The notes below the pieces were generated by a model that was not told where the DNA came from, did not search any database, and was given only the letters and a program-made list of their open reading frames with translations. DNA of 64,000 nt from an uncultured Ectothiorhodospiraceae bacterium (lineage in GTDB: Bacteria > Pseudomonadota > Gammaproteobacteria > UBA9214): the NCBI GenBank assembly GCA_947258545.1, contig CAMYJI010000008.1:16326-80325 (forward strand). The letters run 5' to 3'. The position numbers and the translations under genes are program-made. Position 1 is the stretch's first letter, and each line of letters starts with the position of its first letter. Shown here piece by piece: positions 1 to 11,536 of this stretch.

Positions 1-156
1 CAGGACATCCTGGCGCTAGGCAGCGAGCACCGCATGAATATCCCGGGGACGGCCGCCGACAACTGGAAATGGCGCTTTGACTGGGCCCAGGCCGAACCGG
101 ATCTGGCTGACCGCATGCGCCACCTGGTCCAGCTCTATGGCCGCGCCGGGCACTGA
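1..156 (+). CDS. malQ: 4-alpha-glucanotransferase, C-terminal end only
   Basis: Only the last 51 codons lie in the window; the gene starts upstream of base 1. The frame ends in TGA at 154-156. The tail contains the IPGT...NWKWR signature found at the C-terminus of MalQ amylomaltases, which transfer alpha-1,4-glucan segments between maltodextrins. It converges on the glucan phosphorylase gene, which fits a glycogen/maltodextrin cluster. The assignment rests on this short tail and on the neighbour, so it is good but not certain. Confidence 0.75.
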   Translation, partial: QDILALGSEHRMNIPGTAADNWKWRFDWAQAEPDLADRMRHLVQLYGRAGH

Positions 157-182
157 ACAGGATCGGCGCGCGGCCCGGCTGA

Positions 183-2741
183 CTACAACCAGATCATGTG
201 ACCGGTCTCGAAGCGGTGAGTCAGCAACCGGTGGAACGGATAGATGCGTAACTTGTAGAACTGCAATCCGGACAGGGGCGGTACCAGGTCGAGTTGAAAC
301 AGTGCTTCGCCTTTGTCATTGAGGCCCGCGGCTTCAAATTGAAGATGCTGGTGTACGCTGAAATTCGTGTGCACACTCTGGGTGCCGATCAGGCACTCGA
401 CAATGACATCGTTCGAAGTCAGCTCACCCAGCCTGGCGGCGACCTTGACCATCAGGCTGTCGCCGGACATGATCGCATCACTGGAGTCATCTACACGCCG
501 CAGAGTCACCCCGGGCCAGGAGTTGCTTACCTTCTTCTTCCAGCTGGCAAGTTCCCTGGCCCCCTTGAAACCATTTTCGGCAAAGGCCTTGCTCTGGCGG
601 CTGGCACGGGAGTAATAATTGCGGATGTAGTCCCGTACCATGCGTTGCGCGTTGTAGAGCGGGATGCACGATTTCATCGACGCCTTGGACAACCTGACCC
701 AGTCCTCGGAGTAACCCTGGTTCTTGCGATCGTAATACATCGGGATCACCTGGTTCTCAAGCAGTTCAAGCAACTCGCTGGCCTCTTCGTGGTCGCGGTA
801 GGCTGCATTGAAATGTGGAGCATGCGGCGCAATGCCCCAGCCGTTTTCGCCGTTGTAGCCCTCGGCCCACCAGCCATCCAGGACACTCAGGTTGATGACA
901 CCGTTCATGCCGGCCTTCTGCCCAGAGGTGCCGCTGGCCTCCAACGGATATTCGGGTGTGTTCAGCCAGACATCGACGCCCGTGACCAGCTTGCGTGCCA
1001 TAGCCAGGTCGTAGCCTTCCAGCAGGATGATTCGGCCGATAAAGTCGGGGTGCATCGAAAATTCATGTATCTTCCTTATCAGCTCCTGGCCCGGTGAGTC
1101 ACTCGGGTGAGCCTTGCCGGCAAATATCAGTACCACGGGGCACTCCGGGTCGTTCAGCAGGCGCTTGAGACGCCCGGGGTCGGAGAACAGCAGGGTGGCG
1201 CGTTTGTAGGTCGCAAAGCGCCGGGCAAAGCCGACAGTCAGGGTGTCTGATTCACTGGATGCGAGGTGCTTCGTCAGGCGTTCCATGAGTGTCGAACTGC
1301 AGCCGTTACGTCGGTATTGCAGCAGTGCACGGCTCAGCACGTTCTTGTACAGTTCGGACTTCAAGGACTGGCGTACGCTCCAGTAACTGTGGTCGGGGAT
1401 CTCGTTAACGCGTTCCCAGTAGTCAGTGTTGAGCAACTCATCACGCCAGGCCCGTCCAAAGCGCATGTCATAGACGTTCGACCATTCACGGGCGAGGAAG
1501 GTATGCAGATGCACACCGTTTGTGACATAACCGATCGAGTTCTCATGGTGCGGTACCTGGGGCCAGATATAGTGCTCCATTTGTGAGGCGACACCGCCAT
1601 GTATGCGGCTCACGCCGTTATGAAACCGGGAACCGCGCAGGGCGAGCGCCGTCTGGTTGAAACTTCCGGTGTTGCCGGGCGAGTCGCCCAGTGCCAGGAA
1701 CTGCTGCATGTCGACGCCCAGTGCCTTTATATATTCCTTGAAGTAAGCACTGATCAGGCCATGATCGAAAATATCATGTCCGGCGGGGACGGGGGTATGT
1801 GTAGTGAATACCGTTCCAGCGGCCACCGCCTCCAGGGAAGTGTGGAAATTATTGCCCTGTTGAACACGCTCGCGGCAGCGCTCCAGGATCTGGAATGCCG
1901 AGTGGCCTTCGTTGATATGCCAGACCGTTGGCTCTATGCCCAGTTTCCTGAGTGCGCGCACGCCACCGATTCCGAGTACGATCTCCTGCAGAATACGGGT
2001 GTTCTTATCGCCTCCGTATAACTGGTGGGTGATGATGCGGTCATGTTCCTGGTTTGTTTTCAGGTCACTGTCGAGCAGGTAGAGATTGATATGGCCGGCC
2101 TTCGCCTTCCAGATATGCAGGCAGACCGTGCGCCCCGGCAGCTCGACTTCGACCACCAGCGGCTTGCCCTTGCCGTCCTCGACCCGGGTGAGCGGGAGCT
2201 GTTGAAAATCGGTGGGCATATAGTGGGCCAGCTGGTTGCCGTGTTCGTCGATGGTCTGGGTGAAATATCCCTGTCGATAGAGGATGCCAACTGCAACAAA
2301 AGGGATCCCTAGATCACTGGCGGCCTTGCAATGGTCGCCGGCGAGGATGCCGAGGCCACCGGAGTAAATAGGCAGGCTCTCGTGAAAGCCGAACTCTGCA
2401 CAGAAATAGGCAACCAGATCGGTTTCGGCGTCCAGATATTCCTGGATGAGCGGGTGGGTACCCTGTTCGTTGTAGGTGTCATACGCCGCCAGTACCCGCA
2501 GGAAATCCTCCATGAACACGCGGTCATCGGCTGCTTCCTCGAGTCGTGTCTGTGAAACCTGCCTGAGAAAGGTCGTGGGGTTGTGTCCGCAGCTTCCCCA
2601 GAGTTCCTGGTCAAGCCGGGTGAACAGCCGGCGTACCTGACGGTCCCAACTGTAGAGGAGGTCATTGGCCAGTTCCTCCAGGCGTTGCAGCGCCTTCGGG
2701 ATGCGGGGTTGGACCTCCAGGGTAAAACGTGTTCCAGACAT
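183..2741 (-). CDS. glgP: Alpha-glucan (glycogen/maltodextrin) phosphorylase
   Basis: Family GT35 enzyme that phosphorolyses alpha-1,4-glucans to glucose-1-phosphate in the cytoplasm. At 852 aa it matches the bacterial subfamily that carries an N-terminal DUF3417-type region, not the shorter E. coli MalP type. Visible motifs are YSGGLGILAGDH near residue 127 and, towards the C-terminus, EASGTSGQKAGMNG, which holds the lysine that binds pyridoxal phosphate. The ATG at 2741 has an AAGGAA ribosome-binding site about 7 bases upstream. It converges with malQ, its likely pathway partner: MalQ lengthens dextrins and GlgP trims them. Confidence 0.95.
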   Translation of the reverse strand: MSGTRFTLEVQPRIPKALQRLEELANDLLYSWDRQVRRLFTRLDQELWGSCGHNPTTFLRQVSQTRLEEAADDRVFMEDFLRVLAAYDTYNEQGTHPLIQEYLDAETDLVAYFCAEFGFHESLPIYSGGLGILAGDHCKAASDLGIPFVAVGILYRQGYFTQTIDEHGNQLAHYMPTDFQQLPLTRVEDGKGKPLVVEVELPGRTVCLHIWKAKAGHINLYLLDSDLKTNQEHDRIITHQLYGGDKNTRILQEIVLGIGGVRALRKLGIEPTVWHINEGHSAFQILERCRERVQQGNNFHTSLEAVAAGTVFTTHTPVPAGHDIFDHGLISAYFKEYIKALGVDMQQFLALGDSPGNTGSFNQTALALRGSRFHNGVSRIHGGVASQMEHYIWPQVPHHENSIGYVTNGVHLHTFLAREWSNVYDMRFGRAWRDELLNTDYWERVNEIPDHSYWSVRQSLKSELYKNVLSRALLQYRRNGCSSTLMERLTKHLASSESDTLTVGFARRFATYKRATLLFSDPGRLKRLLNDPECPVVLIFAGKAHPSDSPGQELIRKIHEFSMHPDFIGRIILLEGYDLAMARKLVTGVDVWLNTPEYPLEASGTSGQKAGMNGVINLSVLDGWWAEGYNGENGWGIAPHAPHFNAAYRDHEEASELLELLENQVIPMYYDRKNQGYSEDWVRLSKASMKSCIPLYNAQRMVRDYIRNYYSRASRQSKAFAENGFKGARELASWKKKVSNSWPGVTLRRVDDSSDAIMSGDSLMVKVAARLGELTSNDVIVECLIGTQSVHTNFSVHQHLQFEAAGLNDKGEALFQLDLVPPLSGLQFYKLRIYPFHRLLTHRFETGHMIWL

Positions 2742-2859
2742 ATCTATTCCTTAGCTATCAGGCCAAAGCCGGGTCAATGGTAAAAAGGCGCCGTCGTCAG
2801 TAACTTCATGCGGACCGTTTATATTCATGTGCGGCCTGCTGATTCCGGTCGTTCAAGTA

Positions 2860-2945
2860 TGGTGCCGAGGGCGAGAGTCGAACTCGCACGACCAATGGCC
2901 ACCTGATTTTGAGTCAGGCGCGTCTACCAGTTCCGCCACCCCGGC
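2860..2945 (-). tRNA. tRNA-Leu (anticodon CAA)
   Basis: Complete class II tRNA of 86 bases including an encoded CCA. The acceptor stem GCCGGGG pairs with CCTCGGC with one G-T wobble, and the anticodon loop CTCAAAA reads CAA. A long variable arm is present and the T-arm carries the GTTCGACTC signature. It lies between glgP and queA with no other tRNA nearby. Confidence 0.95.
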
Positions 2946-3022
2946 AGGGTAGAGCTAGTATAAGCAATCCCTGCTGGCTGGGGAAACTATACCCTGCGCG
3001 CTGTGTGCTACCATGCCGCGCC

Positions 3023-5186
<2,164 letters not shown>

Positions 5187-5267
5187 TAACCGGCTGCTGG
5201 CCGGGGCCGGATCCGTATCCTGCCCTGGCCTTCCATATTTGATACCCACAGGAGTGAGAGCACGGTC

Positions 5268-5597
5268 ATGAGTTTCTTGATCTCGGATGCATGGGCGCAA
5301 GCCGCACCACAGGGCCAGGCAGACCCACTGGTCAGTTTTCTGCCACTGATTTTGATCTTTGTGGTGTTCTATTTCCTCCTCATACGCCCGCAGAGCAAGA
5401 AGGCAAAGGAACACAAGCAGATGGTCGAGGCCCTTGCCAAGGGTGACGAAGTCGTGACCAGTGGCGGGATGCTCGGCAAGATCACCAAGGTGGGCGAGAA
5501 TTTCGTGGAACTGGAGGTGGCCGAGGGTACCCGGGTAAAGATCCAGCGCCAGGCCGTTGCCAACCTGATGCCCAAGGGGACCGTCAAGGAATCCTAG
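5268..5597 (+). CDS. yajC: Sec translocon accessory protein YajC
   Basis: Small inner-membrane partner of SecDF. The 109-aa product has one transmembrane segment at about residues 22-42, followed by the family signature LIRPQSKKAKEH and a cytoplasmic domain. An AGGAGTGA ribosome-binding site precedes the ATG. The stop codon TAG at 5595-5597 is shared with the first bases of a MITE-like element, which separates yajC from secD by 270 bases where many genomes have a much shorter gap. Confidence 0.96.
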   Translation: MSFLISDAWAQAAPQGQADPLVSFLPLILIFVVFYFLLIRPQSKKAKEHKQMVEALAKGDEVVTSGGMLGKITKVGENFVELEVAEGTRVKIQRQAVANLMPKGTVKES

Positions 5598-5839
5598 CCC
5601 GCGTTTCTCGCCGGGCGGCGGTAGAGTCACATAAGATACTGAGGTAATGAATAGAGTACAGATCAGGAATAAGACAGTGTTTCTCGGGCATTGCCTATCC
5701 CGGCCCTGGCTGGTTCTCGCGCGCCCGGACTTGCGCTTCACTCAAATGGTAGCTACGGCTACCACTTTCGCTCCAGCGCGGCGTCCGGACACACGATCCC
5801 TGCGCCAGCATCCGGGATCCCGGTGAGAAATGCGGGCTA
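5595..5839 (+). mobile_element. MITE-like element, copy A (long form)
   Basis: A 245-bp non-coding element, counting the flanking TA on both sides, with near-perfect terminal inverted repeats: GCCCGCGTTTCTCGCCGGG on the left and the complement of CCCGGTGAGAAATGCGGGC on the right. It belongs to a six-copy family in this window. The left part, up to CATTGCCTATCCCGG, matches the roughly 125-bp short copies, and the rest is an extra internal module. Joining the flanks across TA restores a TAG stop for yajC. No transposase is encoded. Confidence 0.85.
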
Positions 5840-5867
5840 GCATTCCGGTCAACAAGGAATTCAATGC

Positions 5868-7727
5868 ATGATTAACAAGACCCCCCTGTGGAAGAACCTC
5901 CTGATCGTGGTCGTGGTGCTGGTCGCCACCCTGTATGCCTTGCCAAATATCTATGGCGAGGACCCGGCCCTGCAGATCACCGACGCACGCGCCGGCTCGT
6001 TGGAGCTCAGCCTGAATGACACCGTCGTTCGGGTGCTCGATGAGGCGGGCATTGCCTACCAGAGTATCGAGGCGAGCGATCGGCAACTGCTGGTGCGCTT
6101 CCCGGATACCGATACCCAGCTGAAGGCCGTTGATTTCATCAAGGCCGGCGTGGGTTCCCGCTATGTCGTGGCCCTCAACCTGGCACCCGCGACGCCGGAT
6201 TGGCTGCAGGCGATTAATGCCTTGCCCATGTACCTGGGGCTGGACCTGCGCGGCGGGGTGCACTTCCTGATGGAAGTTGATATGGATGCCGCCGTAAGCC
6301 GGGCCATCGAGCGTTATGCGGGTGATTTCCGCTCCATGCTGCGCGAGGCGAAGATTCGTTACGCCATGATCCAGCCCGGGGATGACGGTGTACAGATCGT
6401 GTTTAGCGACACTGAGGCGCGTGCCGCTGCAGATACGCTGATCGGCAAGGACTTTCCGGAACTGGAGCGCGGGATGCAGGATACCGACGCGAACCGCCCG
6501 GCCATCTACGTCAGGCCCGCTGAACGTGAAATCCAGGAGATCCGCAAGTTCGCCCTGCAACAGAACATCCTGACATTGCGCAACCGCGTCAACGAACTGG
6601 GCGTGGCTGAGCCGGTTATTCAGCAGCAGGGCAGCAAGCGGGTGGTCGTGCAGTTGCCCGGCGTCCAGGATACCGGGCGTGCCAAGCGCATCCTGGGGGC
6701 CACGGCAACACTGGAGTACCGTGCGGTCGACGTCGCGCATGACATCGAGCCTGCCCTGGCCGGCAAGGTTCCCGCGGGTTCCCGAATCTACTACGAGCGC
6801 GATGGCAACCCGGTCTTGCTCAAGAAGCGGGTGATAGTCACCGGCGACCAGATTATCAATGCCCGCTCCGGCTTCGACCAGAACTCGGGCACCCCGAACG
6901 TAACGGTAATGCTGGACGGCAAGGGTGCGCGCAAGATGCTCGCCTTTACCAAGGAGAGCGTCGGCAAGCCCATGGCAGTGGTGTTCATCGAGAACAAGAC
7001 GGAAACGAAAATCGTCGACGGTGAGCCGGTACGTACTACCAGGAAGGTGGAGGAGGTGGTCAGTGTCGCCACCATCCGTGATGTATTCAGCAAACGCTTC
7101 CAGACCACCGGGCTCGATAGCCCCCAGGAGGCACATGAACTGGCCCTGGTGCTGCGTTCCGGAGCGCTGGCGGCCCCGATCGAAATCATCGAGGAACGCA
7201 CCGTAGGCCCGAGCCTCGGCAAGGAGAACATCGAACAGGGCTTCAAGTCGGTGGTCATCGGATTCTGCGCGGTGCTGGTATTCATGGCACTTTACTACCG
7301 TGTTTTCGGCCTGGTCGCCAACCTCGCCCTAGCCCTGAACCTGGTGCTGATCGTGGCCATCCTGTCAATGCTGCAGGCCACTCTGACTCTGCCCGGTATT
7401 GCCGGAATCGTGTTGACGGTCGGCATGGCGGTGGACGCCAATGTGCTGATCTTCGAGCGCATCCGCGAGGAAATACGCAACGGCAACAGCCCGCAGGCGA
7501 GTATCCAGGCAGGCTATGAAAAGGCCTTTTCGACCATTGCCGATGCCAATGTCACCACCCTGATCGCGGCCGTGGTGTTGTTGAGCTTCGGTACCGGTGC
7601 GATCAAGGGCTTTGCCGTCACGTTGTCGATCGGCATCCTGTCTTCCATGTTCACCGCCATAATGGGTACCCGGGCGGTGATCAACCTGATTTACGGCGGC
7701 CGGCGAGCCGCCAAATTAATGATCTGA
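5868..7727 (+). CDS. secD: Protein translocase subunit SecD
   Basis: Inner-membrane RND-family protein that, with SecF, uses the proton gradient to pull exported proteins through SecYEG. The 619-aa length matches the family. One N-terminal membrane segment (about residues 9-27) is followed by a large periplasmic domain containing YLGLDLRGGVHFLMEVD, and then five membrane segments from about residue 455. EERTVGPSLGKENIEQG lies at the domain junction. secF follows 25 bases downstream. The start lies 28 bases beyond the MITE, so transcription from the tgt/yajC side must cross that element. Confidence 0.97.
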   Translation: MINKTPLWKNLLIVVVVLVATLYALPNIYGEDPALQITDARAGSLELSLNDTVVRVLDEAGIAYQSIEASDRQLLVRFPDTDTQLKAVDFIKAGVGSRYVVALNLAPATPDWLQAINALPMYLGLDLRGGVHFLMEVDMDAAVSRAIERYAGDFRSMLREAKIRYAMIQPGDDGVQIVFSDTEARAAADTLIGKDFPELERGMQDTDANRPAIYVRPAEREIQEIRKFALQQNILTLRNRVNELGVAEPVIQQQGSKRVVVQLPGVQDTGRAKRILGATATLEYRAVDVAHDIEPALAGKVPAGSRIYYERDGNPVLLKKRVIVTGDQIINARSGFDQNSGTPNVTVMLDGKGARKMLAFTKESVGKPMAVVFIENKTETKIVDGEPVRTTRKVEEVVSVATIRDVFSKRFQTTGLDSPQEAHELALVLRSGALAAPIEIIEERTVGPSLGKENIEQGFKSVVIGFCAVLVFMALYYRVFGLVANLALALNLVLIVAILSMLQATLTLPGIAGIVLTVGMAVDANVLIFERIREEIRNGNSPQASIQAGYEKAFSTIADANVTTLIAAVVLLSFGTGAIKGFAVTLSIGILSSMFTAIMGTRAVINLIYGGRRAAKLMI

Positions 7728-7752
7728 GCTGTCAATCTAAAAGGTCTCGCTG

Positions 7753-8691
7753 ATGGATATAATCAAGCACAACCTGGCAATCGACTTTATGAGCAAGCGG
7801 CGCTATGCCATGGTCGTTTCCTGCCTGCTGGTCACGATTGCCATCGCCTCCATGGTGACGCGCAGTTTCAACTTCGGCATCGACTTCACCGGCGGCACCC
7901 TGATCGAGGTCGGTTATCCGCAATCCGTCGACCTGGGTGATGTCCGTGCCGTGCTGGTCGATGGCGGTTATACCGATGCCCAGGCACAGCATTTCGGTAC
8001 CTCACGGGATGTGCTGGTGAGGATTGCACCCCGCGAGGGCGTGGGAAACGCCCGGCTCAGTGAAGAGGTGCTGGGTGCCCTGCGCAAGGGTGACCCCGGG
8101 GTCGAGATGCGGCGTGTGGAGTTTGTCGGGCCGCAGGTGGGTGAAGAACTCACCGAGCAGGGTGGCCTGGCCATGATCTATGCCCTGATCGGGATCCTGA
8201 TCTACATCGTGGTGCGGTTCAACTTTCGGTTCGCCCCGGGTGCCGTCATTGCCCTGGTGCATGATGTGCTGATTGTTATGGGCATCTTCTCGATCTGGCA
8301 GTTCGAGTTCGACCTGACCGTGCTGGCGGCCCTGCTGGCGGTTATCGGTTACTCGCTGAACGACACCATCGTGGTGTTCGACCGGATCCGCGAAAACTTT
8401 CGCAAGATGCGCAAGGGCACACCGCAGGAAATCATCAATACCTCCATCAACCAGACGCTGTCACGCACCTTGATGACCTCCCTGACCACACTGGTCGTTC
8501 TGATGTCGCTATTCGTCTTCGGCGGCGAGGTGATTCATTCCTTCTCGATTGCGCTCATCCTCGGCGTGTTGGTCGGTACCTATTCATCGATCTATGTCGC
8601 CAGTACCGCGGCACTTATGCTGGGAATCAGCAAAGCCGATCTCATGCCGGTCAAGAAGGAAGGCGCCGGGCAGGAAGAGATCGTCCCCTGA
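7753..8691 (+). CDS. secF: Protein translocase subunit SecF
   Basis: Partner of SecD in the SecDF-YajC export complex. The 312-aa protein has the expected layout: a first membrane segment at about residues 18-38, the periplasmic motif FNFGIDFTGGTLIEV, then a block of membrane helices with GYSLNDTIVVFDRIREN. It is the last gene of the queA-tgt-yajC-secD-secF run. A 15-base GC-rich hairpin (GGCGCG-gca-CGCGCC) just after the stop has no T-run, so it is not called a terminator. Confidence 0.97.
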   Translation: MDIIKHNLAIDFMSKRRYAMVVSCLLVTIAIASMVTRSFNFGIDFTGGTLIEVGYPQSVDLGDVRAVLVDGGYTDAQAQHFGTSRDVLVRIAPREGVGNARLSEEVLGALRKGDPGVEMRRVEFVGPQVGEELTEQGGLAMIYALIGILIYIVVRFNFRFAPGAVIALVHDVLIVMGIFSIWQFEFDLTVLAALLAVIGYSLNDTIVVFDRIRENFRKMRKGTPQEIINTSINQTLSRTLMTSLTTLVVLMSLFVFGGEVIHSFSIALILGVLVGTYSSIYVASTAALMLGISKADLMPVKKEGAGQEEIVP

Positions 8692-8715
8692 ACGACTGGC
8701 GCGGCACGCGCCGGC

Positions 8716-8925
8716 TCAGGCCTTCCGGACCGTCCGCGATTTCAGCGGGAAGGGGATGATGCGGGCCGTCGACCGGTGCGCCGTTCCGGCCCTGTCGATG
8801 CCGAGAATGTCCATTGTGTCCGTCTGACTACCGCAGCAGGCCTCATGGGTGAAGTCGCGCATCCCATCCAGTACATCATGCATGATCAGTTCCAATGCGC
8901 ACCCGTTAATTCGTTTTATTTTCAT
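8716..8925 (-). CDS. Possible small hypothetical protein
   Basis: A 69-codon open frame starting MKIKRINGCALEL, in the gap between secF and suhB. The ATG is preceded by an AT-rich stretch (AGATTACATAATACT) that could be a promoter region, but no clear ribosome-binding site is visible. It contains a CC pair and no recognisable domain. It is the only open frame in the gap that resembles a real start, but it may be chance. I do not recognise a family. Confidence 0.25.
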   Translation of the reverse strand: MKIKRINGCALELIMHDVLDGMRDFTHEACCGSQTDTMDILGIDRAGTAHRSTARIIPFPLKSRTVRKA

Positions 8926-8965
8926 AGTATTATGTAATCTAGTTAAGTCCGTTTGTTATTAAGGA

Positions 8966-9043
8966 GGGAGGCCCTCCCAGTACCCCCATCAAATCGGCGC
9001 AACGCGGCCAAACTTGAACACCGTGGACCGTGTTGGGGGGTAC
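8966..9043. repeat. Inverted repeats in the secF-suhB gap
   Basis: A short hairpin GGGAG-gcc-CTCCC (8966-8978) is followed by GTACCCCC (8980-8987), whose exact complement GGGGGTAC lies at 9036-9043. The pair encloses about 48 bases of non-coding sequence just beyond the end of suhB. It could help terminate suhB transcripts, but no T-run is seen. The rest of 8926-9060 shows nothing else I can name. Confidence 0.4.
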
Positions 9044-9060
9044 AACCAATGCTGCCGGAT

Positions 9061-9861
9061 TCAGGCCTTCGCCAGCGACTCGGTGACGTGGGGCCTGATG
9101 GCCTTGAGGATAGCAGGGAACAGCTTGGGATTGGCCGCGACGATATGACCGTGCTTGAGGTGGTCGTGCCCGCCGACAAGGTCAGCGGACAGGCCGCCGG
9201 CCTCCTGTATCAACAGCACCCCGGCCGCCATGTCCCAGATGTTAAGGCCGATTTCCCAGAAGCCGTCCAGGCGTCCCGCGGCGACATAGGCGAGGTCAAG
9301 GGCGGCCGAGCCGGCCCGGCGGATACCGGCCGTCTGCGGAAACAGCGCCCGAAACATATCAAGGTAGGCATCCAGGTGTTGCTGGCTCTTGAACGGGAAA
9401 CCGGTGCCCAGCAAGGCCCCGTCCAGGTGGCGGTGTGCAGTCACCCGGATGCGGCGGTCATTCAGCATGGCCCCGGAACCGCGACTGGCGGTGAACAGCT
9501 CCTGCCTGAGCGGGTCATAGACAACGGCCTGCTCCAGGCGCCCCTTGTGGCGCAGTGCGATCGATACCGCGAATTGCGGGAAGCCGTGCAGGTAATTTGT
9601 GGTGCCGTCCAGCGGGTCGATGATCCACTGATACTCGTCACCCTCCTGGACGCCGCTTTCCTCGGCGAGGATGCCATGACTCGGATAGGCCTTGCGCAGG
9701 GTGTGGATGATTTCCTGCTCGGCCTGGCGGTCGACCTCGCTGACGAAGTCATTGTGTTCCTTGGTCTGTACCGCGAGCTGGTCTAGCCGGTCGTAGTGAC
9801 GGACAATAATATTGCCCGCACCGCGGGCAGCACGAACCGCAATATTCAGCATTGGATGCAT
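9061..9861 (-). CDS. suhB: Inositol-1-monophosphatase family protein SuhB
   Basis: Mg-dependent phosphatase of the inositol monophosphatase fold; in E. coli SuhB also joins rRNA antitermination complexes. The 266-aa product shows the metal-binding signatures: AEESG near residue 67, IDPLDGTTNYLHGFP around 82-96, and WDMAAGVLLIQEAGG in the C-terminal third. The start at 9861 (MHPMLNIAVRAARGAGNII) matches the family's N-terminus. It stands alone, 92 bases from the next minus-strand gene. Confidence 0.95.
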   Translation of the reverse strand: MHPMLNIAVRAARGAGNIIVRHYDRLDQLAVQTKEHNDFVSEVDRQAEQEIIHTLRKAYPSHGILAEESGVQEGDEYQWIIDPLDGTTNYLHGFPQFAVSIALRHKGRLEQAVVYDPLRQELFTASRGSGAMLNDRRIRVTAHRHLDGALLGTGFPFKSQQHLDAYLDMFRALFPQTAGIRRAGSAALDLAYVAAGRLDGFWEIGLNIWDMAAGVLLIQEAGGLSADLVGGHDHLKHGHIVAANPKLFPAILKAIRPHVTESLAKA

Positions 9862-9953
9862 GGTGTAGTGGCCTGAGGAAGTCGGGTCCGTGAGAAAAGG
9901 CCGCTCAGGATAGCAGAGATGCCACCCCCGCGATATGTACCGTCCCGTAACAG

Positions 9954-10316
9954 CTATTTACGCTGCTTCTGACTGCGGTATTCCTCGCGCAGCCGTTTGC
10001 GCTCCTGCGGCGACAGCTTTTCATATTGCTTGCGTTTCTGTTTGACCGTCTTGCGTTCGCCGGGGCTGAGTTCGAGATAGCGCCGCGCGCCACGGCGCAG
10101 CTTTTCCTGTTCCTTTGACGAATAACCGGACCAGTTGCGGCGGTGCTTTTTCAGTAAATCCTGTTCCTGCCCGCTCAATGCATCCCAGGGGATGCCGCCG
10201 TTACTGGCCAGCATCTGTACCGGATTGTGGGCCTGGCCGAATGAAAGGGCGGCTGCGGGTGCCGCCACCAGGGCAGTGAACAGCAGAACAACAAGCGTGT
10301 GATAGCGTATTTTCAT
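9954..10316 (-). CDS. DUF3106-type secreted protein
   Basis: 120 aa with a clear signal peptide at about residues 1-23 (LVVLLFTALVAAPAAALS). The mature part is rich in Lys, Arg and Glu and has short helical repeats such as LSPGERKTVKQ and LSPQERKRLREE, typical of DUF3106 proteins, which have no known function. It starts 3 bases after the anti-sigma gene ends and so is almost surely co-transcribed with the sigma/anti-sigma pair. This suggests a periplasmic protein under the same control. Confidence 0.8.
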   Translation of the reverse strand: MKIRYHTLVVLLFTALVAAPAAALSFGQAHNPVQMLASNGGIPWDALSGQEQDLLKKHRRNWSGYSSKEQEKLRRGARRYLELSPGERKTVKQKRKQYEKLSPQERKRLREEYRSQKQRK

Positions 10317-10319
10317 GGT

Positions 10320-10790
10320 TCAAGTTCTATTGGCGTTCTCGTCTTCGTGCGGCGCATCATCACCATTCTGGCCGGCCAGCCAGAGGTAGAAATCCAGTTC
10401 TTCATAGAGGTCCGGCACCGGGTCACTGCCCTGTGCAGTCATCTGAGGTGCGCCGCTGTCCTGGTACTGGATGGTCCATAAGCCGACTGTCACCGCGATC
10501 AGCAACAGGGCGGCGGTGGCAAGCAGCTGATAATTTCTCAGACGCGGTCGTTTGGCGGAAGCCAGGGCCTGCTGCCGAAGTTGCCGAAGCTGATTCGATA
10601 CGGCAGCGGGATCCAGCTCCGGCCCCAGTGCCATGGGCCTCAGTAGTTTCCAGCCGTCCATATAGGCCCGGCATTGCGGGCAGGTCTCGATATGCCGTTC
10701 CAGGCGTGATGTTTCTTCTGCGGTCGCATCCAGCAGGCCGGCGCGCAAACGATCCAGTAATGCCGTGTCAGGATGTGTCTGGTCATTCAT
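10320..10790 (-). CDS. Anti-sigma factor, zinc-finger and single membrane helix
   Basis: 156 aa starting MNDQTHPDTALLDRLRAG at 10790, 8 bases inside the end of the sigma gene. An upstream in-frame start at 10835 would overlap that gene further and is rejected. The N-terminal part carries LERHIETCPQC, a His-Cys-Cys arrangement of zinc-binding anti-sigma domains. One membrane helix follows (about residues 86-105, LLATAALLLIAVTVGLW), then a short acidic periplasmic tail. It probably holds the neighbouring sigma factor at the membrane. The family is clear; the signal sensed is not. Confidence 0.8.
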   Translation of the reverse strand: MNDQTHPDTALLDRLRAGLLDATAEETSRLERHIETCPQCRAYMDGWKLLRPMALGPELDPAAVSNQLRQLRQQALASAKRPRLRNYQLLATAALLLIAVTVGLWTIQYQDSGAPQMTAQGSDPVPDLYEELDFYLWLAGQNGDDAPHEDENANRT

Positions 10791-11445
10791 GATCCCATAC
10801 CTCCGCCAGTTGCTTGCGTAGTTCCCGCAAGGCACGGAAATGGTGTTGCTTGACGCTGTTTTCCGAGCACCCCAGCGTCAGCGATGTTTCCTTAATAGTC
10901 ATACCACGCCACTCCCTGAGAATAAAGACCTGGCGCTGGCGTTCCGACAGCGCCTGCAGGGCCTCTTCGACCTTGTGGCGAAGTTCCGTTGTGACGGCCT
11001 CGACCTCGGGTGCGGTAATGCCGTCGGTGCGTTCCGCAGACGGGATTTCGTATTCATCCATGGCATGGCGCTCCTCCTGGTCCTTGCGGAACAGACCGGT
11101 CAGGGAAATCAGCTTGTGCTTGCCCTGTTCCAGCAGGCGTTTGCGCCTGACGTCGTTGATGCGGCTATTCAGGATGGTACGAAACAGAGCGGGCCATTGC
11201 TCGGCAGGCTTTTCACGGTAGTACTGGATCAGGCGCAGCATGCTTTCCTGCACTACGTCCATCGCGGTCTCGCGGTGCCACAAGGCCGCATAGGCTACAT
11301 AGAAGGCTTTTTCTTCCTGGTTAGCGAAGAATTCCTCCAGCGCCTGGTTGTTGTGGTCCTTGTCCTGCACGGCAAGCTCGGTTCCTGAATTGGCATCCTG
11401 AATATCAAAGACCGCTGCGGCCAGCGTCCTGTCCCCGCCGTTCAT
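10783..11445 (-). CDS. ECF-type RNA polymerase sigma factor
   Basis: 220 aa from ATG 11445 (MNGGDRTLAAAVFD). Region 2 is visible at about residues 50-110, with ETAMDVVQESMLRL and FRTILNSRINDVRRKR. Region 4 lies near the C-terminus, with ALSERQRQVFILREWRGMTIKE followed by SENSVKQHHFRALRELRK. The frame stays open a further 148 codons upstream over the His-rich gene, but that stretch is a low-complexity Thr/Met shadow of His repeats, so the shorter start is chosen. It overlaps the anti-sigma gene by 8 bases, which indicates coupled translation. Confidence 0.85.
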   Translation of the reverse strand: MNGGDRTLAAAVFDIQDANSGTELAVQDKDHNNQALEEFFANQEEKAFYVAYAALWHRETAMDVVQESMLRLIQYYREKPAEQWPALFRTILNSRINDVRRKRLLEQGKHKLISLTGLFRKDQEERHAMDEYEIPSAERTDGITAPEVEAVTTELRHKVEEALQALSERQRQVFILREWRGMTIKETSLTLGCSENSVKQHHFRALRELRKQLAEVWDHE

Positions 11446-11536
11446 GACTGCACCCGGGAACAGCCACGCCAGCAGCGGCTGCCAGCTTGACAGGTGATAG
11501 CAGGCATCACGTCGATCCAGTATACCGAATACCGGC

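Noticed and set aside
5742..7136. Long open frame on the minus strand across secD (464 codons)
   Set aside because: It is a shadow of secD: the plus strand matches SecD throughout, while the minus frame has no recognisable domain and a His/Gln-rich composition typical of reverse reading in GC-rich genes.
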